Part shown: positions 1 to 5,398 of the stretch, in pieces
How positions within the stretch are numbered: the first letter of the stretch is position 1
Layout of the letters: the number at the start of each line of letters is the position of its first letter
Assembly (NCBI GenBank): GCA_005777205.1
Contig: SXNB01000037.1
Coordinates: 1 to 6,004 of the forward strand
Direction: 5' to 3'
Source: Burkholderiales bacterium
GTDB taxonomy: Bacteria > Pseudomonadota > Gammaproteobacteria > Burkholderiales > SG8-39
Length of the DNA stretch: 6,004 bases
Position numbers and translations under genes: made by a program
The notes under the pieces: generated by a model
Databases searched by the model: none
What the model was told of the DNA's origin: nothing
Seen by the model: the letters and a program-made list of their open reading frames with translations, nothing else

Positions 1-489
1 CGGGCGCCACGCGTTGTAGTGATTTCCCCAGGGATATTCGCCGGGCCGGATGGTGACGAAGCGGTAGCGGCCCTCGGCGTCGGTCAGGCAGCGGCCGGCA
101 CCGGTGAAATTCGGGTCCATGGGCGCATCGTGCTGGTCCACCTTGTGCGGATAGCGGCCCGCGGAATTGGCCTGCCAGATCTCCACCAGTGTGTGCGGCA
201 CTGGACGGGCGTTCTCGTCCAGCACGCGGCCGCTCACGATGATGCGCTCCCCAATCGGCGGGCCCTTGTGCTGGCCGGTGAGGTCATGGTCCTCGGAGCG
301 GACCTCGTCGTGCCCGAACACCGGGCCGGTGAATTCGGACAGCGTGTGCGGCAGGATCACCAGCGGCCGCGTCGGTGCGCGCTTCACCGTCGAGGCGTAC
401 ATCGGGAACAGGTACTCCGGCTGCGTGCCGGGGAGGGGCCGGCGATAGCCGGTCACTTGCATTTGGGGTCCAGGTTTCGCTCGCTTCAT
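1..489 (-). CDS. pcaH: Protocatechuate 3,4-dioxygenase beta subunit (partial, 3' end outside window)
   Basis: PcaH is the iron-binding subunit of the cytoplasmic Fe(III) intradiol dioxygenase that opens protocatechuate to 3-carboxy-cis,cis-muconate; it works as an alpha/beta complex with PcaG. The 163 codons in view run open to the window edge. Visible features are the beta-type N-terminal region (YLFPMYASTVKRAPTRPL, residues 26-43), the core ERIIVSGRVLDENARPVP (81-98), VEIWQANSAGRYPHK (102-116) and the PGEYPW...NAWRP end (149-163). By family alignment, Tyr113 and Tyr152 match the two tyrosine iron ligands. The two histidine ligands of the usual RPAHIHF motif would lie just past the edge. The ATG at 489 follows the stop of the upstream isomerase gene by 4 bases and has a GGAG about 9 bases upstream, which overlaps that gene's end. 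It is the last gene of the operon in view; pcaG would be expected further left. The family call is firm, the substrate inferred. Confidence 0.95.
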   Translation of the reverse strand, partial: MKRAKPGPQMQVTGYRRPLPGTQPEYLFPMYASTVKRAPTRPLVILPHTLSEFTGPVFGHDEVRSEDHDLTGQHKGPPIGERIIVSGRVLDENARPVPHTLVEIWQANSAGRYPHKVDQHDAPMDPNFTGAGRCLTDAEGRYRFVTIRPGEYPWGNHYNAWRP

Positions 490-493
490 CGCG

Positions 494-1135
494 CTACTCC
501 GCGTCGGGTTGTTTCGAGGGCTGCGCGCGGTCGAAGGCCTCCAGCTTCATGCATTCGGCAAACACGCGCATCACCGTCGGGTAGGCCGTAGTGTCGCACT
601 GATAGCGATGCGCGTTGAAGACCTGCGGCACCAGGCAGCAGTCGACCATGGTCGGCGCAACGCCCTGCGAAAAAGTGCCGGTTCCGGCGCCGGGGTGCGC
701 GAGTTCCGCCTCCAGCTTGGCCAGGCCATCGGCGATCCAGTGGCGGTACCACGCATGGATCTGGTCTTCGGACTGGCCGAGCGATCGTTTCAGGTGTTGC
801 AATACCCGCAGGTTGTTCACCGGATGGATTTCGCAGGCAACCAGCATCGACAGCGACCGCACCCGTGCCCGCGCGAAGGCCTCCTTGGGCAGGAGCGGCT
901 TCTCCGGGCGCGTCTCATCGAGGTACTCCATGATGGCGAGCGATTGCGTCAGCAGGCGCCCGCCGTCCTCCAGCGCGGGCAGCAGCCCCTGAGGGTTCAG
1001 CGCGCCGTAAGCGGCCTCGCGGTGCTGGCCCTTGGCAAGGTGCACGAACGCGGGCTCGTAGGCGAGGCCCTTGAGGTTAAGCGCGATGCGCACGCGGAAA
1101 GCGGCCGAGCTGCGGAAGTACGTATAGAGCTTCAT
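494..1135 (-). CDS. maiA: Zeta-class glutathione S-transferase: maleylpyruvate / maleylacetoacetate isomerase
   Basis: This is a 213-aa GSH-dependent cis-trans isomerase of the MaiA/NagL family, the usual size. It converts maleylpyruvate to fumarylpyruvate (gentisate route) or maleylacetoacetate to fumarylacetoacetate (homogentisate route) in the cytoplasm. The N-terminal thioredoxin-like domain has RSSAAFRVRIALNLKG (8-23), the cis-Pro loop LPAL (52-55, Pro53) and the GSH-binding Gln-Ser at 64-65. The helical domain has the zeta signature CEIHPVNNLRVL (101-112) and an APTMVDCCLVPQ motif (160-171). The cysteine usual in the SSC motif of maleylacetoacetate isomerases is Ala11 here. As I recall, NagL-type maleylpyruvate isomerases also lack it, so the small FAH hydrolase upstream and this change favour maleylpyruvate. 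The symbol maiA is used in the family sense; nagL may be more accurate. The ATG at 1135 overlaps the amidohydrolase stop (ATGA) and has AGGAG 8 bases upstream, so the start is well supported. Confidence 0.92.
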   Translation of the reverse strand: MKLYTYFRSSAAFRVRIALNLKGLAYEPAFVHLAKGQHREAAYGALNPQGLLPALEDGGRLLTQSLAIMEYLDETRPEKPLLPKEAFARARVRSLSMLVACEIHPVNNLRVLQHLKRSLGQSEDQIHAWYRHWIADGLAKLEAELAHPGAGTGTFSQGVAPTMVDCCLVPQVFNAHRYQCDTTAYPTVMRVFAECMKLEAFDRAQPSKQPDAE

Positions 1136-1596
1136 GTCCTTTTCTCCTGGAGCCCGAGCAGCTTGGCCGCGTTCTCCTTCATGATGAGCGGACGCACCTC
1201 GGGCTTGATGGGCAGCTTCTCGAACTCGGCGATCCAGCGATCAGGCAGGATGACCGGATTGGCGTACTTGATGCGCAGTCCGCCGCCGCCGCGCATGCCA
1301 GCGCCGATGCCGGTCTGGCCGGTGTGGAAGATCGCCGGCAGCTTTGCCTCCGCGATCACCTCGTACAGCGGGTAGGCCTGCGGGTCGTTCGGGAAGAAGC
1401 CCTGGATGATGGGGTGGAATTTGAACCCCTTCACGCCGTAGTCCTTGATGAGGCGCCTCGCCTCGCGAACGCCCATCTGCCCGCTCGCCTCGAGCGCCTC
1501 TTTCTCCGCCTCGTCGGGCAGCACCCGGGTCGAGGTTTCGGCGTGGGTGTGGATGTCGATAGCGACCAGGGCATCAACGTTCATCTTCTGGCCCAT
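1132..1596 (-). CDS. Shortened amidohydrolase-2 family protein, probably non-functional (two internal in-frame losses)
   Basis: This 154-aa ORF matches metal-dependent amidohydrolases (amidohydrolase_2, ACMSD-like TIM-barrel) that are often found beside aromatic degradation genes and normally have about 280-300 residues. Retained blocks are AIDIHTHAETSTR with the HxH metal pair (His16, His18), MGVREARRLIKDYGVKGFKFHP (41-62, described in parts), the PLYEVIAEAKLPAIFHTGQTG block (His91), GGGGLRIKYANP (103-114), and the C-terminal PDRWIAEFEKL and LIMKENAAKLLGL blocks. The region between residues about 24 and 41 replaces a much longer family stretch. Asn113-Pro114 joins straight to the C-terminal block, skipping the part that normally carries the metal-binding AHP histidine and the GSD catalytic aspartate. 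The frame stays open. The start at 1596 has GGAGG 9 bases upstream; Met5 at 1584 makes an ATGA overlap with the small ORF before it. Family from memory is firm; catalytic loss is inferred. A CDS that is really a pseudogene is likely. Confidence 0.72.
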   Translation of the reverse strand: MGQKMNVDALVAIDIHTHAETSTRVLPDEAEKEALEASGQMGVREARRLIKDYGVKGFKFHPIIQGFFPNDPQAYPLYEVIAEAKLPAIFHTGQTGIGAGMRGGGGLRIKYANPVILPDRWIAEFEKLPIKPEVRPLIMKENAAKLLGLQEKRT

Positions 1597-1724
1597 GTCC
1601 GGCCCCCTCCCTGTGCCCGCAGCAGCCTCGGCGAAGCGGGGTCAGCATGCAGTTCCTCGACCAGCTCGGCGCGGCGCTTGAGCGCGATGTCGGCGGGACC
1701 CCGCGCGACCTTGCGGGCGCGCAT
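1581..1724 (-). CDS. Small unknown ORF (47 aa) between the FAH hydrolase and the amidohydrolase
   Basis: I do not recognise this gene. It starts with ATG 10 bases after the stop of the FAH hydrolase, and its TGA at 1583-1581 overlaps the amidohydrolase Met5 codon as ATGA, so its placement fits an operon gene. The product is basic: an N-terminal MRARKVARGP, a predicted helix-like stretch ADIALKRRAELVEELHAD (12-29), then PASPRLLRA and a Gly/Arg-rich tail. No signal peptide, membrane segment or cysteine motif is visible. No strong ribosome-binding site precedes the ATG (only GCGGCGGCGA). It may be a true small protein, or the leftover end of a larger gene that once stood here, which would fit the deletions seen in the next gene. 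Without it, 1597-1734 would be an unusually long gap for this operon. Confidence 0.35.
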   Translation of the reverse strand: MRARKVARGPADIALKRRAELVEELHADPASPRLLRAQGGGRTWARR

Positions 1725-1734
1725 TCGCCGCCGC

Positions 1735-2427
1735 TTATAACGCTGGCGCAATCGTGACCCGGATCTCCGCCACGCCGTCGACCCCGGCGTGCATCTCGTC
1801 ACCCGGCTTGACCGGTCCCACGCCCGCGGGCGTGCCCGAGTAGATGATGTCCCCGGGTTCCAGCGTGTAGTACTCGGAGAGGAAGGCGATTTGCTCAGGC
1901 ACCGACCAGATCATGTCCGAGAGGTCGGCCTTCTGGCGCTCCTTGCCGTTCACCTTGAGCCAGATGGCGCCCTTGGCGGGATGGCCGATTTTCGCCGCGG
2001 AGTGCAGCGCGCTGCAGGGCGCGGCTTCGTCGAAGTCCTTGCCGAAGTCCCAGGGCCGGCCGTGGTCCTTGCCGTGCTGCTGCAGGTCGCGCCGCGTCAT
2101 GTCGAAGCCCACGCCGTAGCCGAAGATATGGTCGTTGGCCTGTGCCGCCGGAATGCGCCGGCCGCCGCGCGCGATGGCGACCACCATCTCGGTCTCGTAG
2201 TGGCAGTTCGCGGTCTTCAGCGGGTAGTGGAACGTTCCGCCCGGGGGCACCAGCGCATGCGCCGACTTGATGAAGAAGAATGGGATCTCGCGTCCATCGC
2301 CGCCCATTTCCTTCTGGTGCTCGACGTAGTTACGCCCGACGCAGAAGATGCGGCGCACCGGGAACAGGTCGGCGGAACCCGCCACCGGCAGCGCCGGCGG
2401 GATCCATGCGGGAATGACGAAGGCCAT
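1735..2427 (-). CDS. Fumarylacetoacetate hydrolase family protein, likely fumarylpyruvate hydrolase (NagK/FAHD1 type)
   Basis: This 230-aa protein is the short FAH-fold type. It cleaves acylpyruvates such as fumarylpyruvate to fumarate and pyruvate, the last step of the gentisate route, using Mg2+ in the cytoplasm. Numbering from the ATG at 2427: the entry motif FCVGRNYVEHQKEM (28-41) carries the likely catalytic His37-Glu40 pair; CHYETEM has metal ligands Glu78 and Glu80; GFDMTRRD supplies Asp109; WDFGKDFD has Lys130; and the C-terminal signature is YSGTPAGVGPV (196-206). These match FAHD1 and NagK by recalled alignment. A TTG six bases upstream (2433) could be read as a start, but ATG at 2427 is preferred. 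GAGAAAG upstream is a weak ribosome-binding site. The isomerase two genes downstream would make its substrate. It lies 43 bases after the ligase stop. Other acylpyruvase or decarboxylase substrates remain possible. Confidence 0.9.
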   Translation of the reverse strand: MAFVIPAWIPPALPVAGSADLFPVRRIFCVGRNYVEHQKEMGGDGREIPFFFIKSAHALVPPGGTFHYPLKTANCHYETEMVVAIARGGRRIPAAQANDHIFGYGVGFDMTRRDLQQHGKDHGRPWDFGKDFDEAAPCSALHSAAKIGHPAKGAIWLKVNGKERQKADLSDMIWSVPEQIAFLSEYYTLEPGDIIYSGTPAGVGPVKPGDEMHAGVDGVAEIRVTIAPAL

Positions 2428-2470
2428 GGTCAATCTTTCTCGGGGTTGTCGTCTTGTGGACCCCGCTATT

Positions 2471-4003
2471 TTAGCTTTTGCCGGCCAGTTCTCGCTGCAG
2501 CAGTTCGCGCAGTTTGTAGCGTTGCACTTTGCCGGTTGCGGTGCGTGGCAGTTCGGCGACGCTGCGGATCCACTTCGGCCGCTTGAAGCGCGGCAGGCTT
2601 GCTTCGCAAGCGCGGCTCGCCGCCTCGCACGCGCGCGCCTCGTCGCCGCGCGCCGCCACGAACAGCGCCAGGCGCTCGAAGCCCTCAGCGTCCACGACGG
2701 TCACGCAGGCCGCCTCGGCAACCAGCGGGTCGACCGCCGCCGCCTCCTCCAGCTCCCCGGGCTGGACCCACTGGCCGGCGATTTTCACCAGTTCGTCGGC
2801 GCGGCCCTGGTGGATGTAGAAGCCCTCGGCATCGCGCGCGAACAGGTCCTGGGTGCAGAACCAGCCGTCCTCGAACTGGGCACGTGTCTGCTCGGGCCGG
2901 TTGACGTAGCCCGACGCGAGCGCCGGGTGGCGCAGCCAGAGCACGCCGGGTTCGCCCTCGGCGGGTTCTCTGCCCGCGGCGTCGCGCAGGCGCGCTTCGA
3001 TGAGCGGCAACAGGCGCCCGGTGCGGCCGCGGCTGTCGGAGCCCGGCGGCATCATCATGCAGGCGCAATAGGCCTCGGAGTTGCCGTAGAGGCTGAGGAT
3101 CTGCGTGCCGACTGCGGCCCGCCATTGCTCGATCACTGGCAGCGGCAGGCGCTCGCCGGCAGCGAGGAAATGGCGGATCGGACGCAGCGGCGCGAGCGCC
3201 TCCCGCGGTTCGCCCAGCAGGCGCCGGTAGAAGGACGGCACGCTGAACATCGCCACCGGGCGGTGGCGCGCCGCCGCCGCGAGCGCCGTGGCCGGGTCGG
3301 CCCAGTCCGCGAGCGCGATCCCGGTTGCACCGACCGACAGCGTGCCAAGCAGGCCATGCTCCAGGCCGTAGGCGAAGAAGTACTTTGAGGTGGCAAAGAC
3401 TCGATCGCCCGCGGTGATCCTGAGCAGGCGCAGGGCCTCGCCCGAGGCCATGACCGATGCATGCGTGTGGACGATGCCCTTAGGATTGCCGGTGGTGCCT
3501 GAAGAGTAGAGCCAGAACGCCGGCGTCGCCGGATCCGCAGCGCTTGCGGCGGTGGGTACGGCGCGCGCGAGTTCGGCGCGCCAGTCGCGGGCGTCCGCGG
3601 GGACGGCCGCCCCCGCGACCGCGAGGCTGCCCTCGCGCGCCTGTTCGGCGGCCAGGTCGGGTCGCGCCGTGGTGAACACGTCTTCTATGATCGCCAACCG
3701 CGCGCCGCTATCGGCGCGGATATGCCGGAACTCGTCATCGGTGAGCTTGGTGTTGAGCGCGATGGCCGCCGCGCCCGCACGAACCGCGCCCAGCCAGGCG
3801 GCGGCGAACTCCGGCGTGTCGCGCATGAGCAGGAGCACGCGGTCGCCGGGACGGATCCCGAGCACCTGCAATGCGCCCGCGGCGCGGGCCACCCGGTCCG
3901 CGAGATCCCGGTAGCTGACCGCCGCTTCGCCGCACAGCAGCGCGATGCGGTCGCCGTGGCGGGCGAGGGCGTCGGGTCCCAGCAGTTGCTCGGCAGCGTT
4001 CAC
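2471..4003 (-). CDS. Aryl-CoA ligase of the benzoate/hydroxybenzoate-CoA ligase type (AMP-forming)
   Basis: This 510-aa ANL-superfamily enzyme should activate an aromatic acid with ATP and CoA to the aryl-CoA, by an aryl-adenylate. The adenylate P-loop is YSSGTTGNPKG (166-176). SKYFFAYGLEHGL (206-218) resembles the FFAYGL block of benzoate-CoA ligases. The A5 region is LYGNSEA (305-311, Glu310), the A7 motif reads CTQD (383-386) where most relatives have TGD, the hinge region is GRADELVKIAGQWV (400-413), and PRTATGK (486-492) gives catalytic Lys492. Length is normal or slightly short for benzoate-CoA ligase. The start is GTG at 4003; the frame upstream has no ATG before an in-frame TGA at 4051-4049, and no strong ribosome-binding site is seen. 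It is the first gene of the operon and diverges from the MarR gene. Substrate (benzoate, 3- or 4-hydroxybenzoate, salicylate or a substituted benzoate) cannot be set from sequence alone. Confidence 0.9.
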   Translation of the reverse strand: MNAAEQLLGPDALARHGDRIALLCGEAAVSYRDLADRVARAAGALQVLGIRPGDRVLLLMRDTPEFAAAWLGAVRAGAAAIALNTKLTDDEFRHIRADSGARLAIIEDVFTTARPDLAAEQAREGSLAVAGAAVPADARDWRAELARAVPTAASAADPATPAFWLYSSGTTGNPKGIVHTHASVMASGEALRLLRITAGDRVFATSKYFFAYGLEHGLLGTLSVGATGIALADWADPATALAAAARHRPVAMFSVPSFYRRLLGEPREALAPLRPIRHFLAAGERLPLPVIEQWRAAVGTQILSLYGNSEAYCACMMMPPGSDSRGRTGRLLPLIEARLRDAAGREPAEGEPGVLWLRHPALASGYVNRPEQTRAQFEDGWFCTQDLFARDAEGFYIHQGRADELVKIAGQWVQPGELEEAAAVDPLVAEAACVTVVDAEGFERLALFVAARGDEARACEAASRACEASLPRFKRPKWIRSVAELPRTATGKVQRYKLRELLQRELAGKS

Positions 4004-4058
4004 GGGTGCCTGCGGGTAAGATTGTTTGGATGCCCAACAGATTGTGCCTCAAACGGTG
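4004..4058. promoter_or_regulatory. Compact divergent promoter/operator region between marR-type gene and the aromatic operon
   Basis: The two divergent genes are separated by only 22 bases if the regulator starts at TTG 4026, or about 50-65 if it starts at a later GTG/TTG. Within this stretch AGATTGT occurs twice, at 4019-4025 and 4039-4045, exactly 20 bases apart (about two helical turns). Between them GTTTGG-ATG-CCCAAC (4024-4038) is an imperfect palindrome with five of six arm bases pairing, a size typical of MarR operators. A possible -10 for the operon is CACAAT on the minus strand (4048-4043), and TAAGAT (4017-4022) is one for the regulator; convincing -35 boxes were not found. The repeats are seen directly; their role as an autoregulatory operator is inferred from divergent MarR systems. 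Confidence 0.4.
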
Positions 4059-4478
4059 AACTCCGCGTTGCGCCAGGGTGCCCTGCCCGACCTGCTCGGC
4101 TACCGGCTGCGCCTCGCGCAGCAGGCGGCCTTCCGCGACTTTGCGGCCAGTGTCCAGGGCTTGTCACCGGGGAGAGTGGGTCTGCTGATCCTGATCGACG
4201 CCAATCCGGGCGTCACGCAGAGCCGCCTGGCCGAGGCGGTGCGGCGCGATCGCTCGACCATGGTCGGCGTGGTCGATCAACTGGAAGGCAAGCGTCTGGT
4301 GGAGCGCCGGCAGGGCGACGACCGGCGTACCAACGGGTTGTGGCTGACCCGCGCCGGACGCGCGCTGCTCGCGCGGGCGCTGCGGCGGATTGCCCAGCAT
4401 GAGCGGCGCATCGCCTCGCGCCTGTCCGCTGCCGAGCGCCACCGCCTGCTGCAGTTGCTGGGGAAGATCTCCGGGTAA
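4026..4478 (+). CDS. MarR-family transcriptional regulator, likely repressor of the divergent aromatic operon
   Basis: A MarR-type winged-helix DNA-binding protein of up to 150 aa. LPDLLGYRLRLAQQAAFRDF (20-39) is the N-terminal dimerisation helix. The helix-turn-helix spans TQSRLAEAVRRDRSTMVGVV (64-83), and the wing has RRQGDDRRTNGLWLTRAG (95-112) with the usual D-x-R core. The C-terminal helices close the dimer. Close MarR relatives next to aryl-CoA ligase genes (BadR, CouR and similar) often respond to the aromatic acid or its CoA thioester, so this one probably represses the operon until ligand appears; that is inference. The start is unclear: no ATG exists in frame. TTG 4026, GTG 4044, GTG 4056 and TTG 4068 are options, and none has a good ribosome-binding site. 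A later start would leave more room for the promoter. The reading frame, not the first codon, is secure. Confidence 0.88.
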   Translation: MDAQQIVPQTVNSALRQGALPDLLGYRLRLAQQAAFRDFAASVQGLSPGRVGLLILIDANPGVTQSRLAEAVRRDRSTMVGVVDQLEGKRLVERRQGDDRRTNGLWLTRAGRALLARALRRIAQHERRIASRLSAAERHRLLQLLGKISG

Positions 4479-4601
4479 AACCACGGGGTTTCGCCTCGCA
4501 CGACCGCGTCCATGCGCCCGCGCGCTTGCAGATCCTCACGCGCGATTTCAAACTAGTCTGGATTTTGGTCTGATTACCGCCCTGTCCTGCCGGGGAACAC
4601 C

Positions 4602-4844
4602 CTGAAAATTGAAGTCGGCTCGTATGAGGCGAAGACCAAGCTGCCGGAGTTGTTGCGGCAGGTGAAGTCTGGCGAGAGTTTCACCATTACCAACCACGGC
4701 AAGGCCGTCGCCGGTCTCGTTCCCAGTGCCGGCGCGAAGGTAAAGGACAAGGTGGCAGCCGTGGCAAAGCTCAAGGCGTTCAGGCGGGCTGAGCCTGTAC
4801 CAGGCGTTGATCTCAGGGCGCTCATCGAAGCAGAGCGTGCATGA
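4602..4844 (+). CDS. Phd/VapB-like antitoxin of a type II toxin-antitoxin pair, with CTG at the start position
   Basis: The 80-codon reading frame matches the Phd/YefM-type prevent-host-death antitoxins, which bind DNA through the N-terminal fold and neutralise the toxin with the C-terminal tail. KIEVGSYEAKTKLPELLRQV (2-21) and GESFTITNHGKAVAGLVPS (24-42) are family hallmarks, followed by a charged tail ending in LIEAERA. Family proteins normally start with Met just where this frame reads CTG (4602). The frame upstream has no ATG, GTG or TTG before an in-frame TAG at 4554-4556. GGGGA at 4592-4596 lies 5 bases before the CTG, so CTG initiation is possible; otherwise the start codon has been lost by one base change, or translation begins far inside at TTG 4650. 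The stop overlaps the toxin ATG (ATGA), the usual coupled order. The toxin gene is broken, so the antitoxin may be a relic. Confidence 0.75.
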   Translation: MKIEVGSYEAKTKLPELLRQVKSGESFTITNHGKAVAGLVPSAGAKVKDKVAAVAKLKAFRRAEPVPGVDLRALIEAERA

Positions 4845-5259
4845 GTTTTGTGCTCGACAATTCGCTAACCATGCGCAGGTTCTTCGGCGATGGTACTCCG
4901 AAAGAATTGGCCTATGCCGGCAAGGTGCTGGATGCGATGGTGAAGGCAACCGCTCTGGTGGCGGTTACTTGGGGGCTTGAAGTCGCCAATTTTTTGCCCG
5001 GGCGGAAGCCAGGGGCCTGGTGACCGAGGCGCGCAGCGGAGCGTTTCTTGAGATGCTGGGGGGGTGCAGGCGTCACGGTGGACTCGGCGACGCATGCGAT
5101 GCACTTTCCGACACGTTGCAGCTCGCGCGGCGTTACAGGCGGCCCTCCTAGGATGCTTCGTACTTAGAATTGGCCTTAAGGCTGGGCTTGCCGCTGGCCA
5201 CGCGGGATAAGGATCTGCAATCGGCAGCCCGGAAAGCCGGCGTCAAGAAGTTCCGTTGA
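4841..5259 (+). pseudogene. vapC: VapC-type PIN-domain toxin, degraded (three frameshifts and a nonsense codon)
   Basis: VapC toxins are PIN-domain RNases of about 130-140 aa that cleave tRNA or rRNA. Here the frame opens with MSFVLDNSLTMRRFFGDG (conserved Asp6) and continues to VTWGLEVAN (conserved Glu), then ends early at 5023. The rest can be read by switching frames: one base is missing at the T run 4990-4995, restoring ARAEARGLVTEARSGAFLEML; one extra G in the seven-G run 5058-5064 gives GAGVTVDSATHA; one base is missing near 5098-5101, restoring ALSDTLQLARRYR. In that frame TAG at 5149-5151 stands where relatives have the Tyr of SYDA, and the frame continues through DASYLELALRLGLPLATRDKDL to AGVKKFR and TGA at 5257-5259. 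The restored length is about 139 residues, full size. At least four lesions make it inactive unless sequencing errors explain several of them. Confidence 0.88.
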
Positions 5260-5283
5260 AAGGCATTGCGGTTCCAGCGCTGA

Positions 5284-5338
5284 CCTTGCCCCCGAAAAAG
5301 CCTATCCCTTGCTGAGCGACTGAACTTCGGGCAAGGGG
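5284..5338 (-). terminator. Inverted repeat downstream of amtB, possible intrinsic terminator
   Basis: CCCTTGC (5306-5312) and GCAAGGG (5331-5337) form a perfect 7-bp stem around an 18-base loop. On the minus strand, the direction of amtB, the stem is followed after about seven bases by TTTTT (5298-5294), weakly like an intrinsic terminator. A competing longer pairing joins CCTTGCCCCCGAA (5284-5296 region) with TTCGGGCAAGG (5326-5336), an 11-bp stem with a two-base bulge. The two folds share the GCAAGGG arm. The spacing of stem and T tract is not ideal. The remainder of the 139-bp spacer 5260-5398 shows no gene; it is purine-rich on the plus strand near 5354-5400. Confidence 0.4.
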
Positions 5339-5398
5339 AAGGCGAATGCCAAAGGGGAAAAAAGGCACGGAGGAACGACAGGGAGACTGCGGGGAAAA

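Noticed and set aside
509..1375. Plus-strand 288-codon frame across the isomerase and amidohydrolase
   Set aside because: It crosses two real minus-strand genes and shows no recognisable domain; a codon-bias shadow.
2428..2433. TTG at 2433 as start of the FAH hydrolase
   Set aside because: An ATG follows two codons later at 2427 and gives a normal family N-terminus, so the TTG is unnecessary.
1789..2586. Plus-strand 265-codon frame opposite the FAH hydrolase
   Set aside because: Antisense to a gene with all expected catalytic residues; no motif of its own.
2348..3388. Long plus-strand open frame (346 codons) opposite the aryl-CoA ligase
   Set aside because: It lies antisense to a clearly identified ligase, its product is Arg/Ala-rich with no family motif, and such frames are common opposite GC-rich genes.
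4478..4491. AAACC-ACGG-GGTTT hairpin just after the regulator stop as a terminator
   Set aside because: The stem is only 5 bp, AT-rich at the base and without a T tract; too weak to call.
4492..4601. Promoter for the toxin-antitoxin pair (for example TTGCAG with CAAACT, or the TCTGGATT/TCTGATT repeats)
   Set aside because: Matches to sigma-70 boxes are about half the positions only; the repeats are short and may be chance.
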